Below are positions 25,756 to 38,800 of a DNA stretch of 64,000 bases, piece after piece. Source of the DNA: Campylorhamphus procurvoides (taxonomy: Eukaryota > Chordata > Aves > Passeriformes > Dendrocolaptidae); contig WBMV01001237.1 of assembly GCA_013396655.1 (NCBI GenBank), positions 642,716 through 706,715 of the forward strand, written 5' to 3'. Under the pieces are notes generated by a model. That model saw only the letters and a list, made by a program, of their open reading frames with translations, was not told the origin of the DNA and did not search any database. The position numbers and the translations under genes were made by a program. How positions within the stretch are numbered: the stretch's first letter is position 1; the number at the start of each line of letters is the position of its first letter.

Positions 25756-28700
25756 TTCTTTCTCATGTCTTTGATATGAATCCAGATGCATAAGATATTT
25801 GATGGAGTAGTATTATTCTTCTGCTTGTTCCTCTTCTGACATTATTATGAATAAAGTCCTCTAATTTATAATCCCTGTTCACTTAGTTCTTTGCAGAGTT
25901 ACAAGTGTTATTTCTTGCTCTAGAGGTTGCTCAACCACTCAGAAATACTTTAGTGATTTTTTTTAAATTGATCAGAGACATTTCTGATGATTCATTGTTA
26001 AATGACTTTTGCTCTACTTAATTCTGTGATAATACGTTGGAAAATACGTCGTTTTCTGTCCTGTGAGGTTACCTTGCTGGTTTTTAGCCCTCAGAGACAG
26101 CTGTACTGAGAATGTAACAGGAGTGCAGGCAGAAAACAGTTCCTTACATAACCAAAATGCAGGCTAAGACCACCTGTCAGACTCCATAAGTGATCTAGAT
26201 TGATTAACTCAGGTATACAAATACTGTGACAGGTTCATGCTTTTACTGCAGAGCATGAAGAGTCCTGCAGGAGCCCTGCAGAATATTCTTGACACATTTT
26301 AGCTAGCTCTTGCAGACTGATAAAAGCACAGCCACAGCAACACAGTTCACCTCTTCAGCTTAAACAGATTTTCCACCTTCCTGTGAATCTGCCTATGTTA
26401 GAGTCAAACAAGTAAACTCAGCCAAACAAAAGCTCTCAAGTATCTCACCGAGCTGAGAGGAATAACCCATGCTCTCCCACTGCCACTTTTCTTCATGGTG
26501 GCAGAAGGAAGAGCCAGGCTCTCTGCTATGAGCCTTTCTTTGCTGTGGGAAATCCATAACATGAGTGGGGACTCCTCAATCACCCCTTTAATCCATATTC
26601 CTGCATTTACCATAGTTTATCTCCTTCCCAACTCGGTGTCTTTCATGGCTATCCCACTACCCAGGTACTCATAACAAAGAGAAACGTTTCTCCACGTATG
26701 TTAAATAACCCAAACAGCTTAATTGTACTCTGTCAAGTTTATGAACCATTTACTATAGCTTAAGAACTATACATGAACGGTACACAGATATACACTATAT
26801 ATACAAATATACACAAAAGAGGAAAACAACCATTACCTCTTCCATGTCTCTTTCTCTCTCCAGTGATGAAAACCATGCAGATGATAAAGAGGGAAAGAAC
26901 AAACCAAGATGACAACTCACACAGTCATTTCTTCTCACACCATCCCCAGTGAGGAGCCTGCTCACAGGTCAGCACCCAGAGCAGCAGAGCCCATGGCTGG
27001 GCACATGCCCAGGCGCAGCCCTGACTTTACCACCTCCCAGGAGCAGCTGATCCTGGCTCGATTGGGACCCACCTCCCCCTGTGCCAGGCTCCACACAACC
27101 AGCTCTGCCCCACAGACTGCGCCATTCATTGGGTAACAATATATTGAAAACTGATTATACACGGAATCATTTTTTAAAATCCATTTTGTGTAGAAGATAA
27201 GTAATGCATTGTTCATTTATCAACTTTGGAGTTTTTCTGAAGATATTCAATGTTTTCTGGCAATTTGTTGAAACCTTTCCTTTTTTGGATTTTAGTTTGT
27301 TGTGTTTTTGTTAGTTTTGGGGGTTTTTTTAATCCACATTTCTCGCCAATAAAAAGCCCCAAACCTCAATAACACCTATTAACTGTCTCTTAGCTTGACA
27401 TACACCCACTTGCTGATTAAGTCTGCCTAACCCACATTGCCAAAGAAGCAAAACTAATAATAATTACACTAGTTAATGACGTGCCTGCCTGGAAAACCTG
27501 CGTCCTGTGTGGCCACTTCTGGCAGCAGGAATTGAACTCCAGCACAACGTGCTTTGCCAGAAGTCCTGCACTGTAGCACCGTTCCCTGAGCCTGGCAAGG
27601 GTAAGTTATAGTATGTGGCAAGTAGAGGCATCCATATGCTGTTAACCTTTTCAGACCACCAAGAACAGATGGTCTCGGATTAGCTGTTGACGAGCTGTTA
27701 ATGTAACTATCCATCAATGCCTTTAATTACAGTTTTCTTGTTTTCAAAACAGCCCATATTGATTTTTTTTTTTAGAGCAGAACATAAAATAAACTGCTCT
27801 GTAAACACATAATAGACTTATAAACACAAATAGACTCAGACAGTGTTGTTCTTTCTCGTCCTGTGAAAATGCATCTGTATAAAATTATCAAAAATACGTT
27901 GTGAATATAGGTGATCTTAGTGCATGTCTAAAGGTTCCTTTGGACCACCTCTACTGAGGACAACATTTCAATCAACTGTTCCCAGAATCCATAAATTATG
28001 CACTGTGTAAAAATTTCTATTACAAAAAAATCTTCCTGCTTAGAAAACGTAATTAAAAAAATGTATCATTTTCTGCTTTGGGGAAGAATGGACATATTTC
28101 CATAAATACCTTATGGATGAAAAATTACTCTGCCTTCAGATAGTTAGGATATTGGTTTGGTAAACTCTCTGAGGATGCTACAAGGAAAGTTATTTCATTT
28201 TTATTTTAATTACAGTGAATTACTTGTTAAATGAAAATATCTCTTCCACAGATAACAGCTTCACATACCAAACTTTCATCCTCCAGGACCCAGTTGACAG
28301 CCCATGCAATTTAATCTAGACTGGGCCATTTTTGTTAGCATGTTGTCTGTGCAGGTAATTCCATCAGTCAGATGTGCACTTTGCAGAGATGGTTTCTCCT
28401 GTCCTGGATACTACACTGCTCCCAGTCTTTCTGCTGAAAAGTCAGTGGGAAAACCCTGTTTTAATGTTTTACTACTTAAATGCCACAAATCCAGATTTTT
28501 AAGACATTACATGGGTTTTTCTAACAAAGACAGTTCATAATAAGCTGCACATTAAAACATAAAGTTACTGAAAAGGCACAAATCTTTGTGAAGATTTATA
28601 TACACAAATGAACTCACTGAACCTATAACTGTAAAGCATTTTAATCTTATCTGCAAGAAAAAAATTATGTTTAGCAATGTTCTTTAATGTAGGACAGTCA

Positions 28701-31029
28701 AATTCTTATAAGAGTTTCTACTTTTAGACAAGTCCACAAGAACTCTTCACCTTTAAACTCTAGAGGGCTGTTTTATAGCAGAAAGAGTTACCTTAACAAG
28801 GTGAGCAACAACAAAAAGAAGTAATTTTGGGATCTTTACCATTTTCCTCCTCTGCATTACCTGGAATGACAGCAATTTAGAGTAAACATTAGGGTTTTAC
28901 TTCCATAAATACTGGTATATGAAATTGTGAATAGTGCTACATGGAACCAAGTCCACAGTAAATTCAGGCAACTCTGCTGTGCTGCATTTATCTGCTTAAA
29001 ACCCTGTGACACCAATCTCAAAACCATAAGCTAAAAATAATAGTGAATTAAAACGTACTTTTCATGTCTTTCTTCCCACCATGGTCATTCCCCCAAAGTC
29101 TTCATTCCAAAAATGAACTAAAATTATTTCTTTTTATATCAAGAATTCAAACATTTTTGCAAGAAGGAATGTTTGGAAGCAGGAATGCAAATCTCAACAG
29201 ACTTCGGCTGTTTCTGTGTTACAGATACCTTGGGTGATTAGAGATATTAAATAATCCTTAGCCTTGGATACCTCTAAACTCCCATCCATCACTGCTGGAA
29301 AAATGACTCTTTAACTAGGGGTGACCAAACATATTTCTTCCTTCATACCTCACCATTAAATTCTAGAGGTAGAACAGTGAATATACAGACTTGATGCCTG
29401 CCCCTCACCACTTGAGAACTAAATAAGATTTTCCTGAGTTCTTTTTGCATAAATTCTTTTGCACCAATTTAAAACACTTTTATATTAGAAAACCCCCAAA
29501 AACCATAACTGAAAGCCCTAGTTCACTCCCAGAACACCAGCAGTGTTTCATTTTCTTACACATGGCAGTATTATTACTCAGGATGTCATAAACACCTACT
29601 ATGTGTTACAGGTAACTGATGTTACAAGTTTTACTGCACCATAATAACTAACTACAGCTGAAGTTTGCAGTATAAGGGGAATTCTGAGCATGCAGCAACA
29701 GGAATGGAAGCAACCTCTGACTTATGGCTGTTTAGCATCAATTTAACTGCGTATTCCTTGACCGATGAATGAACGAGAGGATTAGAGTCAAAAGGGTAAA
29801 AAAAAAAATGCTTATCATTAATAAAGGCACCAAAAGTGCAAGGAAGGAGGAAGGGAAGTAACAAAAAGAGAATGGGAGAAACAAATCTGTGGTGTTGCTC
29901 CTGAATTGTCTGGAATGTCAAAATGGCAGGCAAACCTGTAGATATTTTGCCTCAGGGTCTTACCTTAGCAAGGCTCAGTGGAAGCAGAAGGGGAAAAAAG
30001 TCATGCAAACAATGGCATGACAGCAGAAAAGACCAAAACACCCCAGATTCTCTCTCAATATATATAAACTGTATGTTTGTATACATATATACATGAGGAT
30101 ATAATGTGTTCACACATACTAATCATGTGCCATACAATATTGAGCAAAGTATACAACTTTTTTAAAATACATCAATCAGTGCTAATGGTAGGAGAGAAGT
30201 ATGAAAAAAAAAAGTAGTGAATGTTTAATAGGTATTGTGATCCCTTTGCAAATATATAGGGCCAAGACATGACCTAACAGACTGTATTAATAATGTATCA
30301 ACCCATCCCAAGGTCTCTTTCTGTCACGGCCTGTGAACTTTTTCTTCAATGACTGCTCAAAATCAGTTGTAATTTATTCTGATGCCTGTAACTCGCTCCA
30401 CACTTTCCAGGCATTAAAGCTATTCTTTGATTAGTGATTATGGTGTATCCTCATCAGTTTTAAGGGATTATTTTGAATGAGTGTTCACAACAATGGCTCT
30501 GACAAGCCATAGTGTCATTCACACAAAGGTCATTGGTTCCCTTCTGACCCCAGACAGTCAAGGCTGAAAGTCAGTGCTGCCCAATGGCCATTTTGTCCCC
30601 TGTGTGAAGTAAATTGATGGGTTTGGTCCAGAGCTTTAGTGGATAAATATCCACATCACAAACTATCACCAGAATTGGTGTCACTAATGTCATTCTCTGC
30701 AGAAGGTCAAGGGGTGAGCTGGCAGAGAGAATAAATTGTGCTTGCAAACAGAAGGAAAGATAAAAACAGACTAACTAGGTGGCCTAGAAAAGGAAACAAC
30801 CAAACACCACTTGCCTAAAACTGTTTCAGAGCTGTTGGTCCAAGATTTTTTACATTCTAAAACCACTTCCAAAAGAATATACCACTGGAAGGATTTCTAA
30901 GACAATTGTTGATAAACTGGGAGATTTACTGGCAATGAAATTAAAATACTTAAGAATCATATAATATTTAGACTGTTGTAATCTCCACAATCAGTCTGTA
31001 CTTTATAAAATCCAATTAACTGAAATTAG
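25756..31029. other. unique AT-rich stretch with two GC-richer pockets
   Basis: No gene is supported. GC-richer pockets at about 26930-27125 and 27480-27610 stand out from the background but match nothing I recognise. The second ends in a GTAAGT-type donor (~27608), yet the plus frames behind it are closed. Alternating TA-rich sequence lies at 26790-26815 and 30057-30105. The segment 30320-30620 is a possible conserved element and is described among the findings. Confidence 0.4.
30057..30105. repeat. imperfect TA-rich simple repeat
   Basis: Alternating TATA units are interrupted by GTATGTTTG and CATG spacers. Old microsatellite remains are the simplest reading. Confidence 0.5.
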
Positions 31030-31039
31030 TAGATGAAAC

Positions 31040-31230
31040 AGCTGATCTGGACTTTACATTATCCAACCTTCTGCCAGCACAAATTTATCCTTTGCTTTGT
31101 AATGTCCAAATAATTTTATACATTCCAGTGACACCATTTTCACTGAACTCTTTATTCCAGTATTTTTCTTTAGCTGTTGTTTAGATGTTTCTCCTTAGGA
31201 TTAGCAAAATTTGAGCTTACAAGATTTGCT
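31040..31230 (-). mobile_element. probable diverged CR1 3' end, antisense
   Basis: The plus strand matches, in order, the complement of a CR1 3' untranslated end: ATCCAACC-TTCTGCCA (~31060), a central TCCAGTGACA block (~31125), TTATTCCAGTA (~31150) and a GTT-TAGATGTTTCTCCTTA block (~31177-31200). Each block is diverged, so I hold the order and spacing to be better evidence than any single block. Confidence 0.45.
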
Positions 31231-33362
31231 GGGAACCATATGTAGCCACTTTTTGAACAGATGAGAGTTTTCTTCTGCTCCACGTTCTGCCTTTTGAACG
31301 CCATGGGGTAAAATTTATCTGTCTCACACCCTTTTCAAACTTTTGTTGGTTTCCAAAGGAGATTTGTGGTGTTTGCATGACTTCTTTTCACAGGCTGTAC
31401 CACAGCAGCATTAGTATAAAATAAACATGGCATGCTTAAGAGAACCTTTTATTCTAACATTTATTCCTCATTCGCAGCTCAACCACAAGGTTTGCAATTT
31501 CTTCCATGTACATGATTTGGCGTGGATTTTGTTCTGGCCAAAGGTTCAGAAAATTACAATTATTTACAGTGCTCCTACCTATTTATACAAATAAATGAAG
31601 GTGTTTCTTGTTCTTTAGAACCAGGCATTAGTGCTGTCAGGGGGTAACTGATAGCAGTGAGACTACAGGCCTGAGAGCAGCTTTCTGCTGATTTTTTACA
31701 TTGTCAACTCGGATCCCTTCTTTTCAAAGTTAATTCTTCATAAATGAGAGCTTCTCAATGAAAAGCCTGTTTGACATAAGTAGAAACTAAAGACCAAGAA
31801 AATTTAACAGTAAGTGAATAGAGTTTAATACAAACTCTGCCTCTGGTGATATTTCTGCTTAGGGGACAATGGGCTGTACCTGATTCCATCCAGTCTTGGA
31901 TGGAATGGGTGCTTCAAAAAGTTATGGTTGTCCATATTTCCTCTGAAATTGGGATAATCTAACAGTGTTCCACACCAGGAAACATCTCTTTTAATTGTGG
32001 TGCTGTGTTTGCTCTGCTAAATACAGAAAGGATCCACATAAAACAGCTCCTCCAGACTGTATGGAATTCTGCACTGAAAAGCAGGGAGGCAGGAAAAGAC
32101 ACAAACTCCTCTTTGTGCCATGTGGCAAAATATGAAAAAAAACTACACAAATATATTATTTTTTGGTGGAAAGCACTGATTTTAAAGAGAAGAATGAATT
32201 CCAATATGAGTGAAGTCCAAAAAAACCAAACCAAACATAACATCTGAACTAGCATGACCTGGGCTCTTTAAGTGTCTCTCTTATCCTCACTGGGCCCTGC
32301 TGGGTCTCCAAGTCACGACCAAAGCTCCAGTGGATTTCAAAGTTCAATGCAACAGCCTCCTGTGTCCAAGCATTTCTGCCCCAGGGCTGCTCCGTCCCCA
32401 GCTGAGCCCCAGGTCACCCTCAGGATTGTGCCTTTAATAGAACAGATGACACCCCAGCCCAAAACTGCACCATTCCCTGCACATTTAGTGCAAAAAAACA
32501 ACTCCAGGATTGTTTCTGGTGATCATAAATAACTTGACAACCATATGCACTAATATTTAACAGAATTAATTAAATAATTGCTAAACTCTTGCACTTGAGC
32601 CATTACAGCCTATAAAAGAGAGCTATTCGGGTTGTTTACTGACTCCAACAGAAATACAAAGATAAATAGACATATTAAAATGTATAATCAAGCTCTCTGT
32701 TGTAGGGAGTAAGTTTATTTCAACAGTGTCAATAAATGTCTGCTTGTATGGGTTCAGAGGTAACAAATGCTCACCAGCAGGTACATTTTAGAAACAAGAA
32801 CCAGAGAAAACCTCTATAAACACAAATGGGAAGTTTAAATCTGGAGTGAAAATTAAATCTTATAGGAATTGCCCTTGAATTTCCATAAATGAGTAATTTG
32901 GGAAAAGCACTCCTTTCAATTTTGTCATAGGACAGAAATCCAGTTTATAAAAAGATTAGAAAGGTAACCAATTTACTTATTATAAATATAGGAAATGTGA
33001 ATGACAGTATTACTGAGTTATTAAAACTTAATTTTAAAATATAATTTATAGGATGAAAACTGCTCTTTCTTAATCATGCTCGCTGCCATGGAGGAGCTTT
33101 AGTAAAGTATATTACTATAGAATTTTACTTTCCTGTTAAGAAATTAATTCTGAATATTAAAAATGGCTTGATGTATTATACTTACATCTAATTTTATATA
33201 TGCATATTTATAAATATAAAAACTATATTTTTATATAAATATACTTCTTTCCTTTCTTAGCCTGGCCAGAGACTTTTTCTGGGGGGACAGTAGAAGACAG
33301 GGATGTTCACAGCCTGCTTGCATTTCCATCTCACCAACTGTCATCTCTCTGCATTATTCCAG
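31231..33362. other. unique AT-rich non-coding stretch
   Basis: No gene or named repeat is visible. A GC-richer pocket at about 32280-32480 has opposing open frames nearby but no known match. A TA-rich patch lies at about 33193-33245. Confidence 0.4.
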
Positions 33363-33544
33363 TGGCTGGCTGTGACACTGTCTTGCTGCTGGAAGGTAGC
33401 TGCCAAAACAAGAGTGGGAATGAAAAGGTTTCTGAGCTGCCTATAGAATGTTTCCTCAGTTGCCAGAAAGCTGCATCCAGGACCCCTCCATTTTCCACAA
33501 AGTCTGATCCCTTCTCATCACCAGGGAGGACTTGGGCAGCTTGG
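33363..33544 (+). other. exon-like segment open on both strands
   Basis: This 182-bp segment runs from a good acceptor (TCTCTCTGCATTATTCCAG) to a GTAAGA donor, with one plus frame open throughout (CDTVLLLEGSC near the start, RTWAAW at the end). The minus strand is open over the same span (33331-33627). Neither translation belongs to a family I know. Two-strand openness in a GC-richer pocket is a usual by-product of composition, so I rate coding as unlikely. Confidence 0.15.
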
Positions 33545-35689
33545 GTAAGACATGACAACCTAGGAGAAAACAAAAAGGGAAATATGAAAATTAAACCATT
33601 TTTCCACAGGTACCCTAAAATCATCATTTCTTGGTACAGATTTTTGCTAGGAAGGGACTGGTTTAAATCTCAATCCACAGTCATACAGCTCAATTAATGT
33701 GAAGATGAATGACCCAGACCTCTTCATTGCAGTCATTTCCTCTTAGGAGGGACGTTGTTCCTCCAGTCTCAATGAAAATCTCGTTTTAACACCAGTGCTT
33801 AATTTATTGTCAAATTAAGCAGGCAGGATTTTCAAATAAGAAAAGGACAAAAAGCAGGTAATTTAAATCAAACAGTTCTGTTCTCTTATTAAGGTTGGTC
33901 TCTCTATGCTTTAAAATAAAAGTCAAGGCATAGTCAGACTTGACAACTAACATTATCTGACCTCTATATTTGTTTATGAATATATGACAGATTTATTTTA
34001 AAGAGGTAGGCTAGGATGTTTCAGATAAGTCACTCCAAATCAACTCCACACCAAGATTAAATATTAGTGATAAGTGTCAACTATTACAGTAACCCCACGA
34101 AGAAAAAGCATAAATAAATTTCTCCCTCTGAAGTGCAATAGTTTGGGCTTTTTTAAAAGTCTCATGCACCAGATCAGAGGGCAAGTACTTGAGAAATATG
34201 GATGTCACAGGACTCTTACAATATAATTCTATATCTCCTTAATTGTCATGGAATATGCAGTGAGATTAACTGATAGGAGCATTACCAAAATTCTGATCAC
34301 TAATATTCTCAGGACCAGTGCTAATTTCACATGCTAATGAGTAGATAAAGAGAATTAAGATCCCTGAGGGAGAGAAAAAGGTTGAATGAGGTAGGATATG
34401 TCCCTCAGTCTGCAGTCAAGTATGACTGGGGATGTGCTGTGTTTCCAAAAGCTGCCAGACACACTGACTTGTTTTTTGCCTCAGGTAGAGCTATTTTTTT
34501 TTCATTGTTAATGTTCTGGGGTTTACATGTAGAATGAAGACCAGTGTGAGGAGTTGCTCTTATGAGTGTAATGCTTTATTAATATAAATAGCACTTTCAT
34601 TAGGGTATTATGGTAAGGGGGTATAATTATAGGTGGGATAATTAACTTGGAACATGCAAATCTTTACTTTCAGGGAATGCTTAATATAGGACACTAAGGA
34701 ATGTTGCCTGACTATAGTAATACCTTGGCTTTTAATCCTCGTCACTGAAGAAGGAATTTATTCCTTCAGGTATTTCAAATCAAGCTGCAAATATTGAAGT
34801 GGAAAAAAAAATCAAAAAACCCAAACCAACCAAACAAAAAAACTCAACCAAAACCAAGACACCACAAATGCACAGGGAAGAAACGAAACAAAATAAGCCA
34901 GGTGTCAATCTATATCATTCCTTAAGCAGAAAAGAAAAACAAAGCCCATTACTAATTTTCTCCTTAATAAACGAAGTCTACTGATAAACTTATTGATAGA
35001 CAGATATTCTGGCAACAGATTGTCAAAAACATGTCACCAGACCACACAAGTAACCCGCACTCGCTTACAAGCTGTCTGCAAAGTTAATCTAAGAACCTGT
35101 AAACTATCCCAGGTTCGTAGTATAAATATCTCAATGATGAAATACATTCAGAATGTTTTAAATGTCATTATTTGCATTTTTAAACACACAGGATTGTTAA
35201 ACATGCAAATACCTAAATTTAGACTGAATATTAAGACTGATCTGTAATAAAAGCAAATATCTACACAGCTCCCCAACCCAAAAACACATATCCAGTAACC
35301 AGTGCCACTTCACGTGCTGCTTTTGGAGCAATAAGGGACATCTGCTCCTCCGTGCCAACTGTTGCACCACTCGGTATTAGTTTAATGGTTGAATCCCAGC
35401 TGAGACTTTTTCAGGGAAAGATTTTACTCTGGTTACTTATTGCCAGTCTAGAAAGTTACCTAAATCTTTTCTGAGCACTTGTTCCATCACCAGGTTCCAC
35501 ACTGAACAAGCACTACAAGGGATAAAGTTAAAAACTTGTAATTATCTAAAGGGCCCAAATCTGTTCCTTCTGTTCCTCCTAAATCCTTCCTCTGTTCCAG
35601 CAGTCATTAGGAAAAAGGGGAAGGCCCTTGTTAAGCAAACCATGTACTGCTGCACCAGTAATTGCTTTTTGGTTGCAGCAGCTGTTCAG
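33545..35689. other. unique AT-rich non-coding stretch
   Basis: No gene or named repeat is visible. An A/C-rich low-complexity block lies at 34800-34865. AT-rich sequence at 34560-34680 carries an ATGCAAAT octamer and TAATTA cores, weak hints of regulatory DNA. Confidence 0.4.
34800..34865. repeat. A-rich low-complexity block
   Basis: The block is made of A runs broken by CC and single T or C (AAACCAAACC-type units), with no strict period. Confidence 0.6.
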
Positions 35690-35825
35690 TCGTGTTACAA
35701 CAGCAAGAGACACCTCCTTAATGACTCTGTGATACTCAAACCCTGACGGGGCACAGTCCTGGGCAGCCTGCTCTGCCTAACCCTGCTTAAGAAGAGCTTT
35801 AGACTAAGGGTTCTCAAGAGCTTCT
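35690..35825 (+). mobile_element. CR1 LINE 3'-end fragment
   Basis: The sense-strand order matches the last part of CR1: GACACCTCC (~35710), GTGATACTCAAACCC (~35727), CACAGTCCTGGGCAGCCTGCTCTG (here ~35752-35775, quoted in part: CAGTCCTGGGCAGCC) and AACCCTGCTTAAG (~35779). The usual terminal ATTCTATG-type octamers are missing, so the 3' tip has decayed or is lost. Confidence 0.7.
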
Positions 35826-38800
35826 TGAGAATGTAGTTTTCTTTGCAGGTATTTTACTTTCATTTATGTTTACTATTAGGAAGACTGAGATGTAAAATTA
35901 ATGGTCTATATAAGTGAAAAGATATCTTTCTCCATCCTCTTCTTTCCAGGTGGCCAAGCCCTAGACCAAGTGGAAGAGAGGGCATGTGGTTTTTGTGGAC
36001 AAGAACCAGCTAGGCTCTCCCCTTTATCTCTAGATGGCATTTCCCTAGTTGCTAGCTACTCTTGATCCCTCTTGTACTCCCTACATGATGCTGCTTTATG
36101 TAAGAGGATACCATCACCTCAAAACTAGCACAAAGGCTCCATTTGAGGCACAGCTGCATTAAGAAAGACTACCTGGCAGAAAAAGCAGGAAGAAAGTATT
36201 TTGCTTGGAAGAGTTTGGCCTCAAAAGGCAGACGGGGAAATATTTGCAGAGAGGTACTGGCAGGAGATGGGTAACAGATACAAGGATGGCAGCTGATAAG
36301 ATAGAGAAAGAAAATGGTGTATTATATATTCAATCCAGGATCCACATATTACATCAAGAAATACCCAGGATGTTCTCCCATTTCTAAAATTCCAAGAGTT
36401 AATATAAATGGACAAATATATAATAGAATAGGACATAAAATGTCCTAAGCAATGCAGCTGCTCTGTATTGAATTGAAATATGTCGATGTACAGGCTTACG
36501 TATCCCTTAGGCCAAAGACTCTTTCAAACAGAATTTTTGGTAGCTAAAGCAGCATTTGCCTAAAGCACCTGTCAAGCATCTATTGAGAACTGAGTCATGT
36601 GATTTCTAAGTATATATCATCTTGGGCTACTGTCAAGATCTGGTGGTGACCTGATGTTGAACACTGCAGCAGAAGTGTATTCTAATTTTGTTCAGGAAAG
36701 GCAGGGAAAAGATCCTTTGCTCAGAAGATCTTGGCTGTAAGGAAAGGAAAGGAAAAGCCAAATCCTAACACAGAAAGAGGAGACAGACCTTCCATACAGT
36801 TTCTACAGCTCAGGTGTCCTAACTTTTCATAGCACCACCTGGACTGGACAGTGCTGCTCCTCCTCCATTCTATGTCTCCTTATCAGTATCAGCCAATTTC
36901 TCAGAGTAAGGCTGCAATCTCTGTCTTGGGTGGTTTAATTTTCCCTCTCCAGCCATAATCAGGCAGCATTTTCCTGTTAGATATAGTACAAGTGGCCCAA
37001 GCTGCCAGCTGCAGTATAGCTGGCCTCCTCTGGCAAGGAGGAATTGTCCTGTTCTCCATTCCTTCCTTCCCTCCACCATCCATCCCACTTGGCACAGCAC
37101 AGCCACCAGGTGTACTCCATGGTTAAAGAGACATGAGGCAGCAGGGCTTTGAAGACCTCGGTGTGATGGGTCTCCCACCTGCCAATGATGCCACTCACCT
37201 TATTATGCAAAATGCCGACATGGAGCTATTATTGTTTGGCATCTCTGTCCCAGGGAGGTGGTCCAAGCAATTAACAGGCACAATATCAGATGAAAATGGA
37301 CATGACTGCAGGCAGCCAAGACTCCCTGCATTCTCATTCTCATGCAGATGTGGGTTTTTTTGATTAAATCAAAGCCAGATTTCCAAGTGAAAAGCAGGAA
37401 ACAATGTCTGTCTTAAATTTATACACCTAGTGGAAAGACATCACCTAACTATTTTTATCATAGATACAGAACATACAGATGTTTAGCAGATACATAATGT
37501 CTGAGAAGAGGTATCAAAAGTATGCATTGGTTTATAAAGATCCATGTTAAAACCAGCTAAAAGAATGTAGCTGTGTTTCAGATTCACATAGTGATAAGAA
37601 GCACTAAAAACATGAGGATGATTGTATAAGATATGAGTAAGGAGTCCTTGGACTTCACTACTATCATGTATTTTACTTTTGAAACTATAGAAAACATCCT
37701 TGCTAACTTTGATTAAGAATTGAAGATTTTCAGTGATCTTGTCCAACATCACAGTTGTGCATGTGTCAAAATTACTTCTTTCCCCTCCAGTGAAATTTCA
37801 GAATTAAAGTCAAGTGCTGAGGAACACAGCCCACAAAGATTAGCTAAATTGAGAAAGGAATCCCTTCTGCATCTTGCCTGATGTGTCTTCTGTTTAGTGT
37901 CCAGATTCCAAATTTTAAAAAAAATTATTTTTAAAACATGCAAATTGAACATTCTTTAGAATGGAATCCACTGAAAGACACCTTCCTGAATAAGTTGCAA
38001 AAAAGTCAAGAAAAAAAAATTAAACAGAGACAACACACAGAAGTGAAACGATTAAATTAACGAGGCTACCCTGAAATGCAGTTTTATGTCCCAGTCTAAG
38101 CAAGAGGTGCAGTATGCTGCTTCTGCTCTGATACAACAATGTAAGCATAATTTCACTGAAATCAGTTTAAAAACCTCGATTTCCAAAGGAAATGTTTATG
38201 CATTTTCATAAATATTTACTTTGCAGAGCAAAAGTTCTTACTTTAGGGAAAAAAAAAAAACCAAACAGAAAATATAGTAGAAACTACTCTGAGTAAAAGT
38301 AGCTCTAAGAGCCAGGACTAGCCTAACAGAAATGATTTTTTTTTATTTAAGTGTACTGTTATTCCTTCTGGTACAAAAAAAGAAAAGGGGCAATTAGATA
38401 GGTGGGTATTACAACAGAATCTAAAAATAGCAAGTGGTTTTTTTGAAAAAATGCTCTCTTGTTTTGCCAGAGGATTTTTTTTTTGAAAAGCAATTCTAAA
38501 GTATCTCCTCTGTGCTTCCTTCAGTGATGTGATATGGCCAATGAAAAAACGTAAGACAAATTGACACTTCTGTCAAAATTAACACATTGTTCTTGTGTTA
38601 CACTTTTTGTGTTTTGCACAGGTGGGAGTTGGGATCTACTGTATGAGGAGGAGACATTCAGCTGCAGATTTATAAGATGTATTTCAAAAACACTCCAGCA
38701 AATCCAACACTTCCAACTGCTGTTCGGGATCGCAGGAACATGACCTTGGTGATTCTAAATGCTTAAAGACATGTTAAAGAATAAATCCCCACAATTTAAA

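Noticed and set aside
27480..27610. tRNA-like T-arm on the minus strand and a GTAAGT donor on the plus strand
   Set aside because: The bases flanking the GTTCAATTC-like core do not pair as a T stem and no cloverleaf can be drawn. The plus frames before the donor contain stops.
37236..37275. CR1 fragment
   Set aside because: Only a single 14-nt word (CCCAGGGAGGTGGT) matches, with no neighbouring CR1 blocks in order.
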